From: JADKCZ01 sp963786945
GTDB taxonomy: Bacteria > Myxococcota > Myxococcia > Myxococcales > Anaeromyxobacteraceae
NCBI GenBank assembly: GCA_963786945.1
Contig: CAWBAO010000004.1
Span: 372,001 to 436,000 of the forward strand
Length of the DNA: 64,000 nucleotides
Direction: 5' to 3'
In this document: positions 45,253 through 53,687 of the stretch, one piece after another
Layout: each line of letters opens with the position of its first letter
Numbering within the stretch: position 1 is the first letter of the stretch
Made by a program: the position numbers and the translations under genes
Notes under the pieces: model-generated
Databases searched by the model: none
What the model was told of the DNA's origin: nothing
The model's input: the letters and a program-made list of their open reading frames with translations, nothing else

Positions 45253-47871
45253 GTGACCCGGAACGACCGCCGCCGCCTCCTCGCCGCGCTCGCCGCGCTC
45301 GCCGCGCTGGGCGGCGCCGTGGCCGGCCTGGTCTTCTGGCTCTGGACGCGTGAGCTGCCCGCCTTCGACACCCTCAAGGATTACCGGCCCCTGGAGGCCA
45401 GCCGGGTGCTGGGGAGCGACGGGAGCCAGGTCTTCTCCTTCGCGCGGGAGCGGCGGACCGTGGTGCCCATCGACCAGATCCCCGACGTGCTGAAGCAGGC
45501 CGTCATCTCCGCGGAGGACGCCCGCTTCTACCAGCACGAGGGGATCAACTACCTGGCCATGCTCCGCTGCGTGGCCCGTGGCGTGCTGAGCGGCCGGGTG
45601 CGCTGCGGCGGGTCGACCATCACGCAGCAGGTGGTGAAGACCTTCCTGCTGTCGAACGAGTGGAGGTACAAGCGCAAGGTGAAGGAGCTGGTGCTGGCCC
45701 CGCGGCTCGAGCAGAACCTGAAGAAGGACGAGATCCTCTGGCTCTACCTGAACCAGATCTACCTCGGCCACCGGCGCTACGGCGTCGAGGAGGCGAGCCG
45801 GTACTACTTCGGCAAGCCGGTCGCCGAGCTGACGCTGGGCGAGGCGGCGTCGCTGGCCGGCACCATCCAGTCACCGGCCCGCCTCTCGCCGGTGGCGCAC
45901 CCCGAGGCCGCCAAGGCCCGCCAGGCCTACGTGCTGAGGCGCATGGCCGAGGACGGGTACATCACCGCCGCCCAGGCCGACGCCGAGATCGCCCGCCCCA
46001 TCGCGGTGGCGCCACCGGAGCCGGAGCCTCCCGGCGCCTCCTATGCCGACGTGGTCCGCCGCTACCTCGACGACCGCTATGGCCCCGACCGGGTCGAGAC
46101 CGACGGGCTGGTGGTCAAGGTGGCCATGGATCCGGCCATGCAGCGCCACGCCGAGGCGGCGCTGGAGGCCGACCTGCGCCAGGTGGACCGGCGCCAGGGC
46201 TGGCGCGGGCCGCTGCTCACGCTCACGCCCGAGCAGCTGGCCGCCGCCCTGCCCGCCTGGCGCGAGCGGCTGGCGGCCGCCGCGGCCCGCGGCGGGCCGG
46301 TGCTGGTCTGGGATCTCTCCGCGGTCGACGCCGACGACCTGGACCCGGAGGCCGAGCACGGCGCCGACGACCTGCGCCGCATGATCCGGGTCCGGCCCCT
46401 CGCCGCCGACGGGCGGTACGCCGCGCTGGTCACCGCGGTCGACGACCGGAAGGCCAGCCTCGATCTCGGCGGCGCCACCGGCACCATCCCGCTCTCGGAC
46501 CTCGGCTGGGCGCGCAAGTGGAACCCGCAGAGCGGCACCGCCGCGCCGCGCAGCGTGAGGCAGGTGCTGGCGGCGGGCGACGTGGTGCTGGTGCGGGTGC
46601 TGCCGGGCGCCACCCCCCCGGAGGCGCTGGCCCGGGCCGGCAGGCCGCTGGCGCTCTCGCTGGAGCAGCGCCCCCGGGTGCAGGGGGCGCTGGTGGCCAT
46701 CGACCCGGCCTCGCGCCAGGTCCGGGCGCTGGTGGGCGGCACCGGGGCCACCCGGTCGCAGTTCAACCGGGCCACCCAGGCCCGGCGCCAGCCGGGCAGC
46801 GCCTTCAAGGCCTTCGTCTGGGGCGCGGCCATCGAGTCGCGCCGCTTCACCCCGGCCACGCTGGTCTACGACACGCCCGAGCTCTACCGGGACCCCTGGA
46901 CCGGCAAGGAGTGGAAGCCGCGCAACTTCGAGCGCGACCAGTTCGACGGGCCCATGCTGCTGAGGAGCGCGCTGGCCCACTCCAAGAACACGGTCTCGGT
47001 GAAGCTGGTCGACGCCCTGGGCCCCGACGCGGTCATCGACTTCGCCCGGCGCATGGGGATCGAGAGCGACCTGCCGCGCAACCTGACGCTGGCGCTCGGC
47101 ACCGGCGAGGTGACGCCGCTGGAGCTGACCAACGCCTACGCCAGCATCGCCGCGCTGGGGCGCCAGCTCCCGCCGGCCATCGTGCTGGAGGTGGCCGACC
47201 GGGACGGCAACGTGCTGGAGACCTGGCAGCCGCCGACCGAGGCCCCGGCGCCGCTTCCCATCCCCGCGGCGCCGCTGGGCCCCGCCGGGACGGCCCCGGC
47301 GGACGCCGGCGGGGCCACCGGCCTGCCGCCGCCACCCGCCGCCGGGAACGAGGCCGCGCCCGCGCCCCCCGACTTCACCCTCCCGTCCACGGGGACCCGG
47401 CCGGAGGTGGCCTTCGTGCTCACCGACATGCTGCGAGACGTGGTGGCGCACGGCACCGGCACCGGCGCCCAGGCGCTGGAGCGGCCCGCGGCGGCCAAGA
47501 CCGGGACGGCCCAGGAGCACCGTGACGCCTGGTTCGTCGGCTACACGCCCGAGCTGGTCGCAGGCGTCTGGGTCGGGTTCGACGACCACGCCCCGCTCGG
47601 CCCGAGGGAGACCGGCGCCGGGGCGGCGCTCCCGGCGTGGCTGGCCTTCATGCAGGGGGCGCTGGACCACCGGCCGACGACCGAGTTCCTGGCGCCGGCG
47701 GGGGTCCAGTTCGCGCGCATCGACCCGGCCACCGGCCTGCTGGCGGCCGAGCCGAAGCCGGGGCAGGCCGAGGAGGAGCCCATGGCCTTCCTGGCCGGGA
47801 CGGCCCCGACCGAGGCGGTCAGCGCCCGGCCGGTCAGCCCGCCCCAGAACTTCTTCCTCGACGACCGCTGA
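45253..47871 (+). CDS. mrcA: Penicillin-binding protein 1A (glycosyltransferase/transpeptidase)
   Basis: A bifunctional peptidoglycan synthase of 872 residues. One membrane anchor (residues ~10-32) precedes the GT51 glycosyltransferase (~60-240), with catalytic Glu88 in ISAEDARFYQHEGIN. A linker region follows, then the transpeptidase: Ser516-x-x-Lys519 (SAFK), Ser577-Lys-Asn579 (SKN) and Lys749-Thr-Gly (KTGTAQEH). A 60-residue Pro/Ala-rich insert (TEAPAPLPIPAAPLG...) sits between the SKN and KTG motifs near residues 660-720, longer than usual. It lies divergent from the Pal/CpoB operon, fitting a shared envelope-assembly role. GTG start at 45253; the mRNA is predicted near-leaderless. Confidence 0.93.
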   Translation: MTRNDRRRLLAALAALAALGGAVAGLVFWLWTRELPAFDTLKDYRPLEASRVLGSDGSQVFSFARERRTVVPIDQIPDVLKQAVISAEDARFYQHEGINYLAMLRCVARGVLSGRVRCGGSTITQQVVKTFLLSNEWRYKRKVKELVLAPRLEQNLKKDEILWLYLNQIYLGHRRYGVEEASRYYFGKPVAELTLGEAASLAGTIQSPARLSPVAHPEAAKARQAYVLRRMAEDGYITAAQADAEIARPIAVAPPEPEPPGASYADVVRRYLDDRYGPDRVETDGLVVKVAMDPAMQRHAEAALEADLRQVDRRQGWRGPLLTLTPEQLAAALPAWRERLAAAAARGGPVLVWDLSAVDADDLDPEAEHGADDLRRMIRVRPLAADGRYAALVTAVDDRKASLDLGGATGTIPLSDLGWARKWNPQSGTAAPRSVRQVLAAGDVVLVRVLPGATPPEALARAGRPLALSLEQRPRVQGALVAIDPASRQVRALVGGTGATRSQFNRATQARRQPGSAFKAFVWGAAIESRRFTPATLVYDTPELYRDPWTGKEWKPRNFERDQFDGPMLLRSALAHSKNTVSVKLVDALGPDAVIDFARRMGIESDLPRNLTLALGTGEVTPLELTNAYASIAALGRQLPPAIVLEVADRDGNVLETWQPPTEAPAPLPIPAAPLGPAGTAPADAGGATGLPPPPAAGNEAAPAPPDFTLPSTGTRPEVAFVLTDMLRDVVAHGTGTGAQALERPAAAKTGTAQEHRDAWFVGYTPELVAGVWVGFDDHAPLGPRETGAGAALPAWLAFMQGALDHRPTTEFLAPAGVQFARIDPATGLLAAEPKPGQAEEEPMAFLAGTAPTEAVSARPVSPPQNFFLDDR

Positions 47872-47883
47872 CCAGCCCCTCGC

Positions 47884-49587
47884 CTACTTCACCGGCGTGG
47901 CCCGCAGCGCCGCCTTGCCGTCCTTCACGTAGACGCTGAACCGGACGGTCCGGCAGCCGTGCCTCTCGATGAGCTGCAGCTTGTTCTTCTCCAGCTTGGG
48001 GCGGAAGCGGTCATAGCCCAGCCCCTCCACCGGCTCGCCGCACTGCTCGCGGACGCGCAGGAACTCGGCGTGGACGCTGCGCCAGTGCTCCTCGTCGCTC
48101 TCCTCGACGGGCGCCGGCGGGGTGACGGCCTGGAAGAGGGCGGTGGAGGTGGGGCGCGGCGGCGGCGCCGGGGGGCCGGGCGCCGGCGGGACCGGTCGGG
48201 GCTGCGGCACGGCCTCGAAGGCCGCGCCCGAGAACCCCGTCCCGCCGCCGGGGCGGGAGGCGCCGTCGCGCGCCTCGCCGGGTGCGGGGGCCGGCTCGGC
48301 GGCGGGGGGCCCGGCCGGCGACGCGCCCGGCGATGGGGCCGGGGGGAAGGTGAAGCTCGGCTCGGACGGCAGGTTGAAGCGGGGCGCGCCCGGATCGGCG
48401 GCGAAGGGATCGCCGGTGGCGAGCCGGACGGCGCTCCCCTCGGCGGCGGCCGCGGCCTTGTTGAGGGCGCCCGCGACCGTGCCCAGGGCGCCGAGGAACT
48501 CCGGGGCCCGGGCCGAGAAGTCGCCTCGCTCGATCTTGGTGGCCGCGGCCACCAGCGACGCCGGCACCTGCGGCAGCACCTCGGTCTTGACCAGGACGCC
48601 GAGCAGCAGGCCGACCAGCAGCAGGGCCCCGAGGATGATGAGCAGCCCCCACTGGTAACGGGCCAGGTCGCTGAAGTAGCCGACGGTCGGCACCGAGAGG
48701 ACCAGGAAGCCCCTGGACATGCCGGAGAGCGGCACCGCCATGGCCCGCGCCGCGGGGGCCTTCACGAAGAGGACCGGCACGCGCATCTTGAACGGCTGCT
48801 CCAGCAGCACCGACGGCACGGTCCCCTCGCTCACCGGCACCTTGGGCGTGGCGACGGCGCCCTTGACCAGCCTCCTGGCCAGGTCGGGCTGGGCGGTGGT
48901 CACCAGCTGCGGGGTGCCGACGTCGAGCGTGACCTCGACGCCGCCGGCCTGGGCCATGCTCCTGGCCCAGGCGAGGTCGAGCGGGATGAAGAGCGCCAGC
49001 GCCGCGCCCTCCCCGGCCGGATAGCCGACCCCGTACCAGAGCCCGTCGTTGACCCGCACGTACCCGCGCCGGGGGGTCCCGCTGGCGACGTCGCGCAGGA
49101 AGGCGGCCGCCTCCTTGCGCTGCGGATCCTGCAGCTCCCCGGGCAGCTTCCTGGCGACCCACTCCTGGTTGGCCACCGCCCAGAAGGCGTTGGCCGGCAG
49201 GGTGATGCCGAGCCGGCTGGCGGCCTCCTCGACCGCGGCCCGCGCCGCCGCCTCGCTGGCGGCCCAGCGGGCCTCGCTCTCGGCCGCCTCGTCCCTGGGT
49301 GCCGCCGCCTTGCCCTTCTTCCTGGCGGCCGCGTCGGAGCGGGGCGGCGCGGCCAGGAGCGTCTCCAGGAGCCCGGCGTTCTTGACCGCCAGCCCGGTGA
49401 CGGCGGCCGCCTCGCTGGCCATGAGCCGCTCGGCGAACTGCACGTGGGCGGCCCCGACCTGGAGCCCCTGGTCGGCCTCCCGCAGGGCCCGGGCCGCCAG
49501 GTCGCTGGTGAGCCCGAAGAGGTTGGCCGCGCCCGCCACGGCGAAAAGCAGCATGTAAAGCCAGAGCTTGAGCCGGTTGCGGTTCAT
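47884..49587 (-). CDS. MXAN_5187-like membrane protein
   Basis: A 567-residue protein with two membrane helices. The first is at residues 7-28 and the second near 320-345 (WGLLIILGALLLVGLLLGVL). Between them lies an extracytoplasmic, Cache-like sensor domain (~30-315). After the second helix comes a HAMP-like segment (ASLVAAATKIERGDFSARAP). A long Pro/Ala-rich linker (~395-485) leads to a small C-terminal domain with WRSVHAEFLRVREQCGEP and the Cys-containing HGCRTVRFSVYVKDGKAALR. This matches the myxobacterial MXAN_5187 family, of unknown function. The layout is like a chemoreceptor without a signalling domain. A -10-like TAGACT lies 9 bases before the ATG. It converges on PBP1A, 12 bases apart. 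Confidence 0.75.
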   Translation of the reverse strand: MNRNRLKLWLYMLLFAVAGAANLFGLTSDLAARALREADQGLQVGAAHVQFAERLMASEAAAVTGLAVKNAGLLETLLAAPPRSDAAARKKGKAAAPRDEAAESEARWAASEAAARAAVEEAASRLGITLPANAFWAVANQEWVARKLPGELQDPQRKEAAAFLRDVASGTPRRGYVRVNDGLWYGVGYPAGEGAALALFIPLDLAWARSMAQAGGVEVTLDVGTPQLVTTAQPDLARRLVKGAVATPKVPVSEGTVPSVLLEQPFKMRVPVLFVKAPAARAMAVPLSGMSRGFLVLSVPTVGYFSDLARYQWGLLIILGALLLVGLLLGVLVKTEVLPQVPASLVAAATKIERGDFSARAPEFLGALGTVAGALNKAAAAAEGSAVRLATGDPFAADPGAPRFNLPSEPSFTFPPAPSPGASPAGPPAAEPAPAPGEARDGASRPGGGTGFSGAAFEAVPQPRPVPPAPGPPAPPPRPTSTALFQAVTPPAPVEESDEEHWRSVHAEFLRVREQCGEPVEGLGYDRFRPKLEKNKLQLIERHGCRTVRFSVYVKDGKAALRATPVK

Positions 49588-49596
49588 GTCGGGGGC

Positions 49597-49602
49597 AGTC
49601 TA
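49597..49602 (-). promoter_or_regulatory. -10 element of the MXAN_5187-like gene
   Basis: TAGACT on the minus strand ends 9 bases before the ATG at 49587, with no Shine-Dalgarno. Confidence 0.38.
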
Positions 49603-49746
49603 GCCCACGGGGCGACGAGGGGCGAGTGAAGCGCCCGGAGGGCCTCGCCCGGGTGTCACGAATCGCCGCGGGCCGCCTCTCTCTCCAATCGGCCCCAGGA
49701 CGCGGCGCGGTCCAGCCCGCCAGGCCACTTCCCCGGAGAACACCCC

Positions 49747-51804
49747 ATGAAGCGATTGCTCCTCGCCACCCTCCTCGTCGCCCCGGCGCTCGCCGGCGCC
49801 GACGAGGGGATGTGGACCTTCAACAACTTCCCCAAGGCCGCGGTCGAGAAGGCCTACGGCTTCAAGGTCACCGACCCCTGGCTCGACCACGTCCGGCTCT
49901 CCTCGGCCCGCCTGGCCCAGGGCTGCTCGGCCAGCTTCGTCTCGGATTCCGGCCTGGTGATGACCAACCACCACTGCGCCCACTCCTGCATCGAGCAGCT
50001 CTCCACCCAGGCGAAGGACTTCGTGAAGAGCGGCTTCCTCGCCGCCTCGGCGGCCGACGAGGCGAAGTGCCCGGAGCTGGAGGTCAACCAGCTGGTGGCC
50101 ATCTCCGACGTCACCGCGCGGATGCAGAAGGCCACCGAGGGGAAGAGCGGCCGCGACTTCTTCGTGGCCCAGCGCGGCGCGCAGGCGGCCATCGAGAAGG
50201 AGTGCCAGACCGCCGACACGCTCCGCTGCGAGGTGGTGAGCCTGTACCGGGGCGGCGTCTACAACCTCTACAAGTACCAGCGCTTCCAGGACGTGCGCCT
50301 GGTCTTCGCCCCGGAGTTCGCCATCGCCTTCTTCGGCGGCGACCCCGACAACTTCATGTTCCCGCGCTACGACCTGGACGTCGCCTTCGTCCGCGTCTAC
50401 CAGGGCGGCAAGCCGGCCGTCATGAAGGACTGGTTCCGCTGGTCCGCCGCGGGCGCCAAGGAGGGCGAGCTGACCTTCGTCTCCGGCAACCCCGGCGGCA
50501 CGGACCGCAAGCTCACCGTGGCCCAGCTCGAGTACCAGCGCGACACCGCCTTGCCGGAGCGGATGGTGGCCCTGGCCGAGCTCCGCGGCAAGCTCTCGGA
50601 GTACGCCCACCGCGGCGCCGAGCAGGCGCGCCACTCCAACGCCACGCTCTTCTACGTCGAGAACGGCCTGAAGGCGCTGACCGGCCGGCTCGAGGCGCTC
50701 CAGGACAAGGCCTTCTTCGAGTCCAAGGTGAAGGCCGAGGCCGACTTCAAGGCGGCGCTGGCCAAGGACCCGGAGAAGGCCAGGAAGTACCTGCCGGCCT
50801 TCGACGCGGTGGCCCAGGCGGTCGCCGACCAGAAGAAGATCCGGCGGCAGCTGGAGTTCAAGGAGCGGCTCAGCGGGGGCGAGCTGCTCGGCGTGGCCCG
50901 CAAGCTGGTGCGCGGCGCGGCCGAGCGGACCAAGCCGAACGCGGAGCGGCTCCGCGAGTACTCCGACGCGGCGCTGCCACAGCTGACCCAGGCGCTCTTC
51001 TCTCCCGCGCCGGTCTACCCCGAGTTCGAGGTCTTCGAGCTCGCCCACCTCTTCACCCGGGCGCGCGAGAAGCTGGGCCCCGACGACCCGTTCGTGAAGA
51101 AGGTGCTGGGCCAGAAGTCTCCGACCGAGCTGGCCGAGGAGCTGGTCAAGGGCACCCGGCTGGCCGACGTGGCGGTCCGCAAGAAGATCTGGGAAGGCGG
51201 GCAGGCCGCGCTCGACGAGGCCGCCAGGACCGACGCCATGCTGGCCTTCGCCATCTCGATCGACGCCGACGGCCGCGCCGTCCGCAAGCAGTTCGAGGAC
51301 GCCATCCAGCCGGTGCTGGTGAAGAACCAGGAGCTGATCGCCCAGGCCCACTTCGCGATCGAGGGGACCAGCGCCTACCCGGACGCCACCTTCACGCCGC
51401 GCCTCTCCTACGGCTCGGTGCAGGGGTACGAGGAGAACGGCAAGCACGTGGCCCCGTTCACCACCATGGGCGGCGCCTTCGAGCGCGCCACCGGCCGCGA
51501 GCCCTTCGCGCTGCCCAGGTCGTGGCTCGACGCCAAGGGGAAGATCGACCCCGCCACGCCATTCAACATGGCCACCAGCAACGACATCATCGGCGGCAAC
51601 TCCGGCTCGCCGGTGGTGAACGCCAGGGGTGAGATCGTCGGCCTGGTCTTCGACGGCAACATCCAGTCGCTGGGCGGCGAATACGGGTTCGACCCGGCGG
51701 TGAACCGCACCGTGGCGGTCACCTCCTCGGCGCTCGTCGAGGCGCTCGCCAAGATCTACGGGGCCCAGCGCCTCGTCGACGAGCTGAAGCCGGGCAGGAA
51801 GTAG
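49747..51804 (+). CDS. S46-family dipeptidyl-peptidase (DPP7/DPP11 type)
   Basis: A secreted serine peptidase of 685 residues that removes dipeptides from peptide N-termini. The signal peptide covers 1-19 (ending LAGA). The mature protein begins DEGMWTFNNFPK, a family landmark. The catalytic His is in MTNHHCAHS (residues 75-76) and the catalytic Ser is Ser619 in GGNSGSPVVNARGEIVG. The segment GGDPDNFMFPRYDLDVAFVRVY contains the catalytic Asp region. S46 enzymes are common in Bacteroidetes and predatory or proteolytic bacteria; the acidic versus hydrophobic preference cannot be fixed here. The adjacent 159 bases upstream contain no gene. Confidence 0.92.
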   Translation: MKRLLLATLLVAPALAGADEGMWTFNNFPKAAVEKAYGFKVTDPWLDHVRLSSARLAQGCSASFVSDSGLVMTNHHCAHSCIEQLSTQAKDFVKSGFLAASAADEAKCPELEVNQLVAISDVTARMQKATEGKSGRDFFVAQRGAQAAIEKECQTADTLRCEVVSLYRGGVYNLYKYQRFQDVRLVFAPEFAIAFFGGDPDNFMFPRYDLDVAFVRVYQGGKPAVMKDWFRWSAAGAKEGELTFVSGNPGGTDRKLTVAQLEYQRDTALPERMVALAELRGKLSEYAHRGAEQARHSNATLFYVENGLKALTGRLEALQDKAFFESKVKAEADFKAALAKDPEKARKYLPAFDAVAQAVADQKKIRRQLEFKERLSGGELLGVARKLVRGAAERTKPNAERLREYSDAALPQLTQALFSPAPVYPEFEVFELAHLFTRAREKLGPDDPFVKKVLGQKSPTELAEELVKGTRLADVAVRKKIWEGGQAALDEAARTDAMLAFAISIDADGRAVRKQFEDAIQPVLVKNQELIAQAHFAIEGTSAYPDATFTPRLSYGSVQGYEENGKHVAPFTTMGGAFERATGREPFALPRSWLDAKGKIDPATPFNMATSNDIIGGNSGSPVVNARGEIVGLVFDGNIQSLGGEYGFDPAVNRTVAVTSSALVEALAKIYGAQRLVDELKPGRK

Positions 51805-51828
51805 CCGCTCCGGCGCTCCGAGGCGCGA

Positions 51829-51858
51829 GGGCCCGGTCTCCGCGAGGAGGCCGGGCCC
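51829..51858. terminator. Bidirectional terminator between S46 peptidase and nadA
   Basis: GGGCCCGG and CCGGGCCC form a perfect 8-bp stem, extended inward by CTCC/GGAG around a GCGA loop, followed on the plus strand by TTCTCG. It lies between two convergent genes. Confidence 0.65.
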
Positions 51859-51894
51859 TTCTCGCTCCTGCCCCCTCGCTCCCGGCCGCGGGCG

Positions 51895-52899
51895 TCAGGC
51901 GTCGCGCGGCACCGCGATCATCCGCTCCAGCGCGCGCCGGGCCCCTTCGGCCACGTCGGCCGGCACGGTGATCTCGTGCTTGCCGCGCTGCAGGGCATCG
52001 CGGACCATCATCAGGTCCACCATCTTCATGTACGGGCAGTGCATGCGGCAGCCGATGCAGCCGTCGGCGATGATGAACTCCTTGCCCGGCCACCTCTGCT
52101 TCATCTGGTGCACGATGCCGTGCTCGGTGGCGACGATGAAGGTGCTGGCCTCCGGGTGCCGGCCCACCGCGCCGATCATGGCCGTGGTCGAGCAGATCTC
52201 GTCGGCGATCTCCAGCACGTCGGCGCGGCACTCGGGGTGGGCGATGACCACCGCCCTCGGGCTGGCGGCCTTCACCTTGTTGACGCTGGCGCTGCGCAGC
52301 ACGTCGTGGACCGGGCAGCAGCCGTCGTAGACCACGATCTCCTTCTCCGGCACCTTGGACTTCACCCAGGCCCCGAGGTTCCGGTCGGGGGTGAAGAGGA
52401 TCTTCCGCTGCGGCAGCGACCGCACCACGCTGGCGGCGTTGGCGCTGGTGCAGCAGATGTCGGAGAGGGCCTTCACCTCGGCGCTGGAGTTGACGTAGGT
52501 GACCACCGCGTGGCCCGGGTAGCGCGCCTTCCAGTCCTCCAGGGACTCGGCGGTGATCGAGTCGGCCAGCGAGCAGCCGGCCGAGAGGTTGGGGAGCAGC
52601 ACCCGCTTGGCGGGCGCCAGCACCTTGGCCGACTCGGCCATGAAGTGGACGCCGCAGAAGACGATGGTGGTCTGCCTGACCTGCTGGCCGGTGATGGCGA
52701 GCTGGAGCGAGTCGCCCACGTGGTCGGCGACCCGCTGCACCTCGGGCAGCTGGTAGTTGTGGGCCAGGATGACGGCGTCCTGGGCCCGGGCCAGCTCGCG
52801 GATCTCGGCCTCCAGCTCGGCCACCGCCGCGGGCGGGAGGTCGCTGCCGGCCTCCGGATTCGCGACCGGGTCGTGGATGGGGCTGATGGGGAGGCTCAT
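51895..52899 (-). CDS. nadA: Quinolinate synthase
   Basis: A 4Fe-4S enzyme that condenses iminoaspartate with dihydroxyacetone phosphate to make quinolinate for NAD. The 334-residue chain shows LAHNYQLPEVQRVADHVGDS at the N-terminus. The three-part fold has GVHFMAESAKVL, LPNLSAGCSLADS, DGCCPVHDV, HPECRADVLEIAD and the cluster region DGCIGCRMHCPYMKM. The cluster-binding cysteines expected in each repeat are present. Start ATG 52899 follows AGGAG. nadB and nadC are not in the window. Confidence 0.94.
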   Translation of the reverse strand: MSLPISPIHDPVANPEAGSDLPPAAVAELEAEIRELARAQDAVILAHNYQLPEVQRVADHVGDSLQLAITGQQVRQTTIVFCGVHFMAESAKVLAPAKRVLLPNLSAGCSLADSITAESLEDWKARYPGHAVVTYVNSSAEVKALSDICCTSANAASVVRSLPQRKILFTPDRNLGAWVKSKVPEKEIVVYDGCCPVHDVLRSASVNKVKAASPRAVVIAHPECRADVLEIADEICSTTAMIGAVGRHPEASTFIVATEHGIVHQMKQRWPGKEFIIADGCIGCRMHCPYMKMVDLMMVRDALQRGKHEITVPADVAEGARRALERMIAVPRDA

Positions 52900-52974
52900 G
52901 CGCGGCTCCTTGGGGGAGGCGAGTATCCGTCCCACGGTGCGCGGGGCGCAAGGGCGGCGGGGGCGGGGCGCGGC

Positions 52975-53679
52975 TCACCAGACGCCCGGCAGCAGCCTCC
53001 AGCGGACGCGGCGGGCGTACCCCTCGTAGCCGGCCAGCTCGCGCCGCAGCATGCGGTCCTCCAGCGCGGTGCGGAGCACCACCCAGGCCGCGGTCAGCAG
53101 GGCCGGAACGAAGGCCAGCGCCGAGCGGAGCAGGAGCGGGCTCCCGAGCGCCCAGAGCGCGAGGCCGACGTAGCCAGGGTGGCGGACCGCCCGGTAGGGC
53201 CCGCCGTCGACGACCACCTGGCCCGGCTGGATGCGGGCGGTCCCCTCGAAGAACGGGTTGGCCGCCATCGCCAGGGCCGAGAGGGCCATCCCCGTGGCGT
53301 GGATCGCGGCTCCGAGCGGCACCGTCCAGGCCGCCAGCGGCCGGTGCCCGAGCCTCACCGTGTCGATCCCCGCGACCACGGGGGCCAGCAGCATGAGCGG
53401 CCAGAAGACCGCCACCCACGCCGTGTCCCATGCCTTGGTCCCCTCGCCGACCCGATCGCGCCTCACCAGCACCTGCGGGTTCCGGGCCGCCACCCAGGCC
53501 CGGTGCGCCAGCAGGCCGCCGGCGACCACCGCCAGGTAGATCCAGCCGGCCGGCCAGCGCAGCGTCCCGGCCGAGGCGAACAGGGCCGCGACCAGGGCGA
53601 TGGCGAGCATCGCCTCGGCGAGCCGCGCGGCGAGCGGGCGCGGCGTGGCTGGGGTGGGGCTGGCCGGGCCCGGCTCCAT
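52975..53679 (-). CDS. Isoprenylcysteine carboxyl methyltransferase-like membrane protein
   Basis: An integral-membrane protein of 234 residues with about five hydrophobic segments. The C-terminal half has the signature GGPYRAVRHPGYVGLALWALGS, the SAM-binding RHPxY motif of the ICMT/NnrU/PEMT group. ATLEDRMLRRELAGYEGYA-type sequence (here ALEDRMLRRELAGYEGYARR) follows. It would methylate a lipid, an isoprenoid-linked acid or a phospholipid headgroup. It follows the aldehyde dehydrogenase gene by 8 bases, so both belong to one operon. Confidence 0.82.
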   Translation of the reverse strand: MEPGPASPTPATPRPLAARLAEAMLAIALVAALFASAGTLRWPAGWIYLAVVAGGLLAHRAWVAARNPQVLVRRDRVGEGTKAWDTAWVAVFWPLMLLAPVVAGIDTVRLGHRPLAAWTVPLGAAIHATGMALSALAMAANPFFEGTARIQPGQVVVDGGPYRAVRHPGYVGLALWALGSPLLLRSALAFVPALLTAAWVVLRTALEDRMLRRELAGYEGYARRVRWRLLPGVW

Positions 53680-53687
53680 GGGCCCCG

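Noticed and set aside
49588..49746. Promoter for the S46 peptidase
   Set aside because: No hexamer pair with acceptable spacing could be identified.
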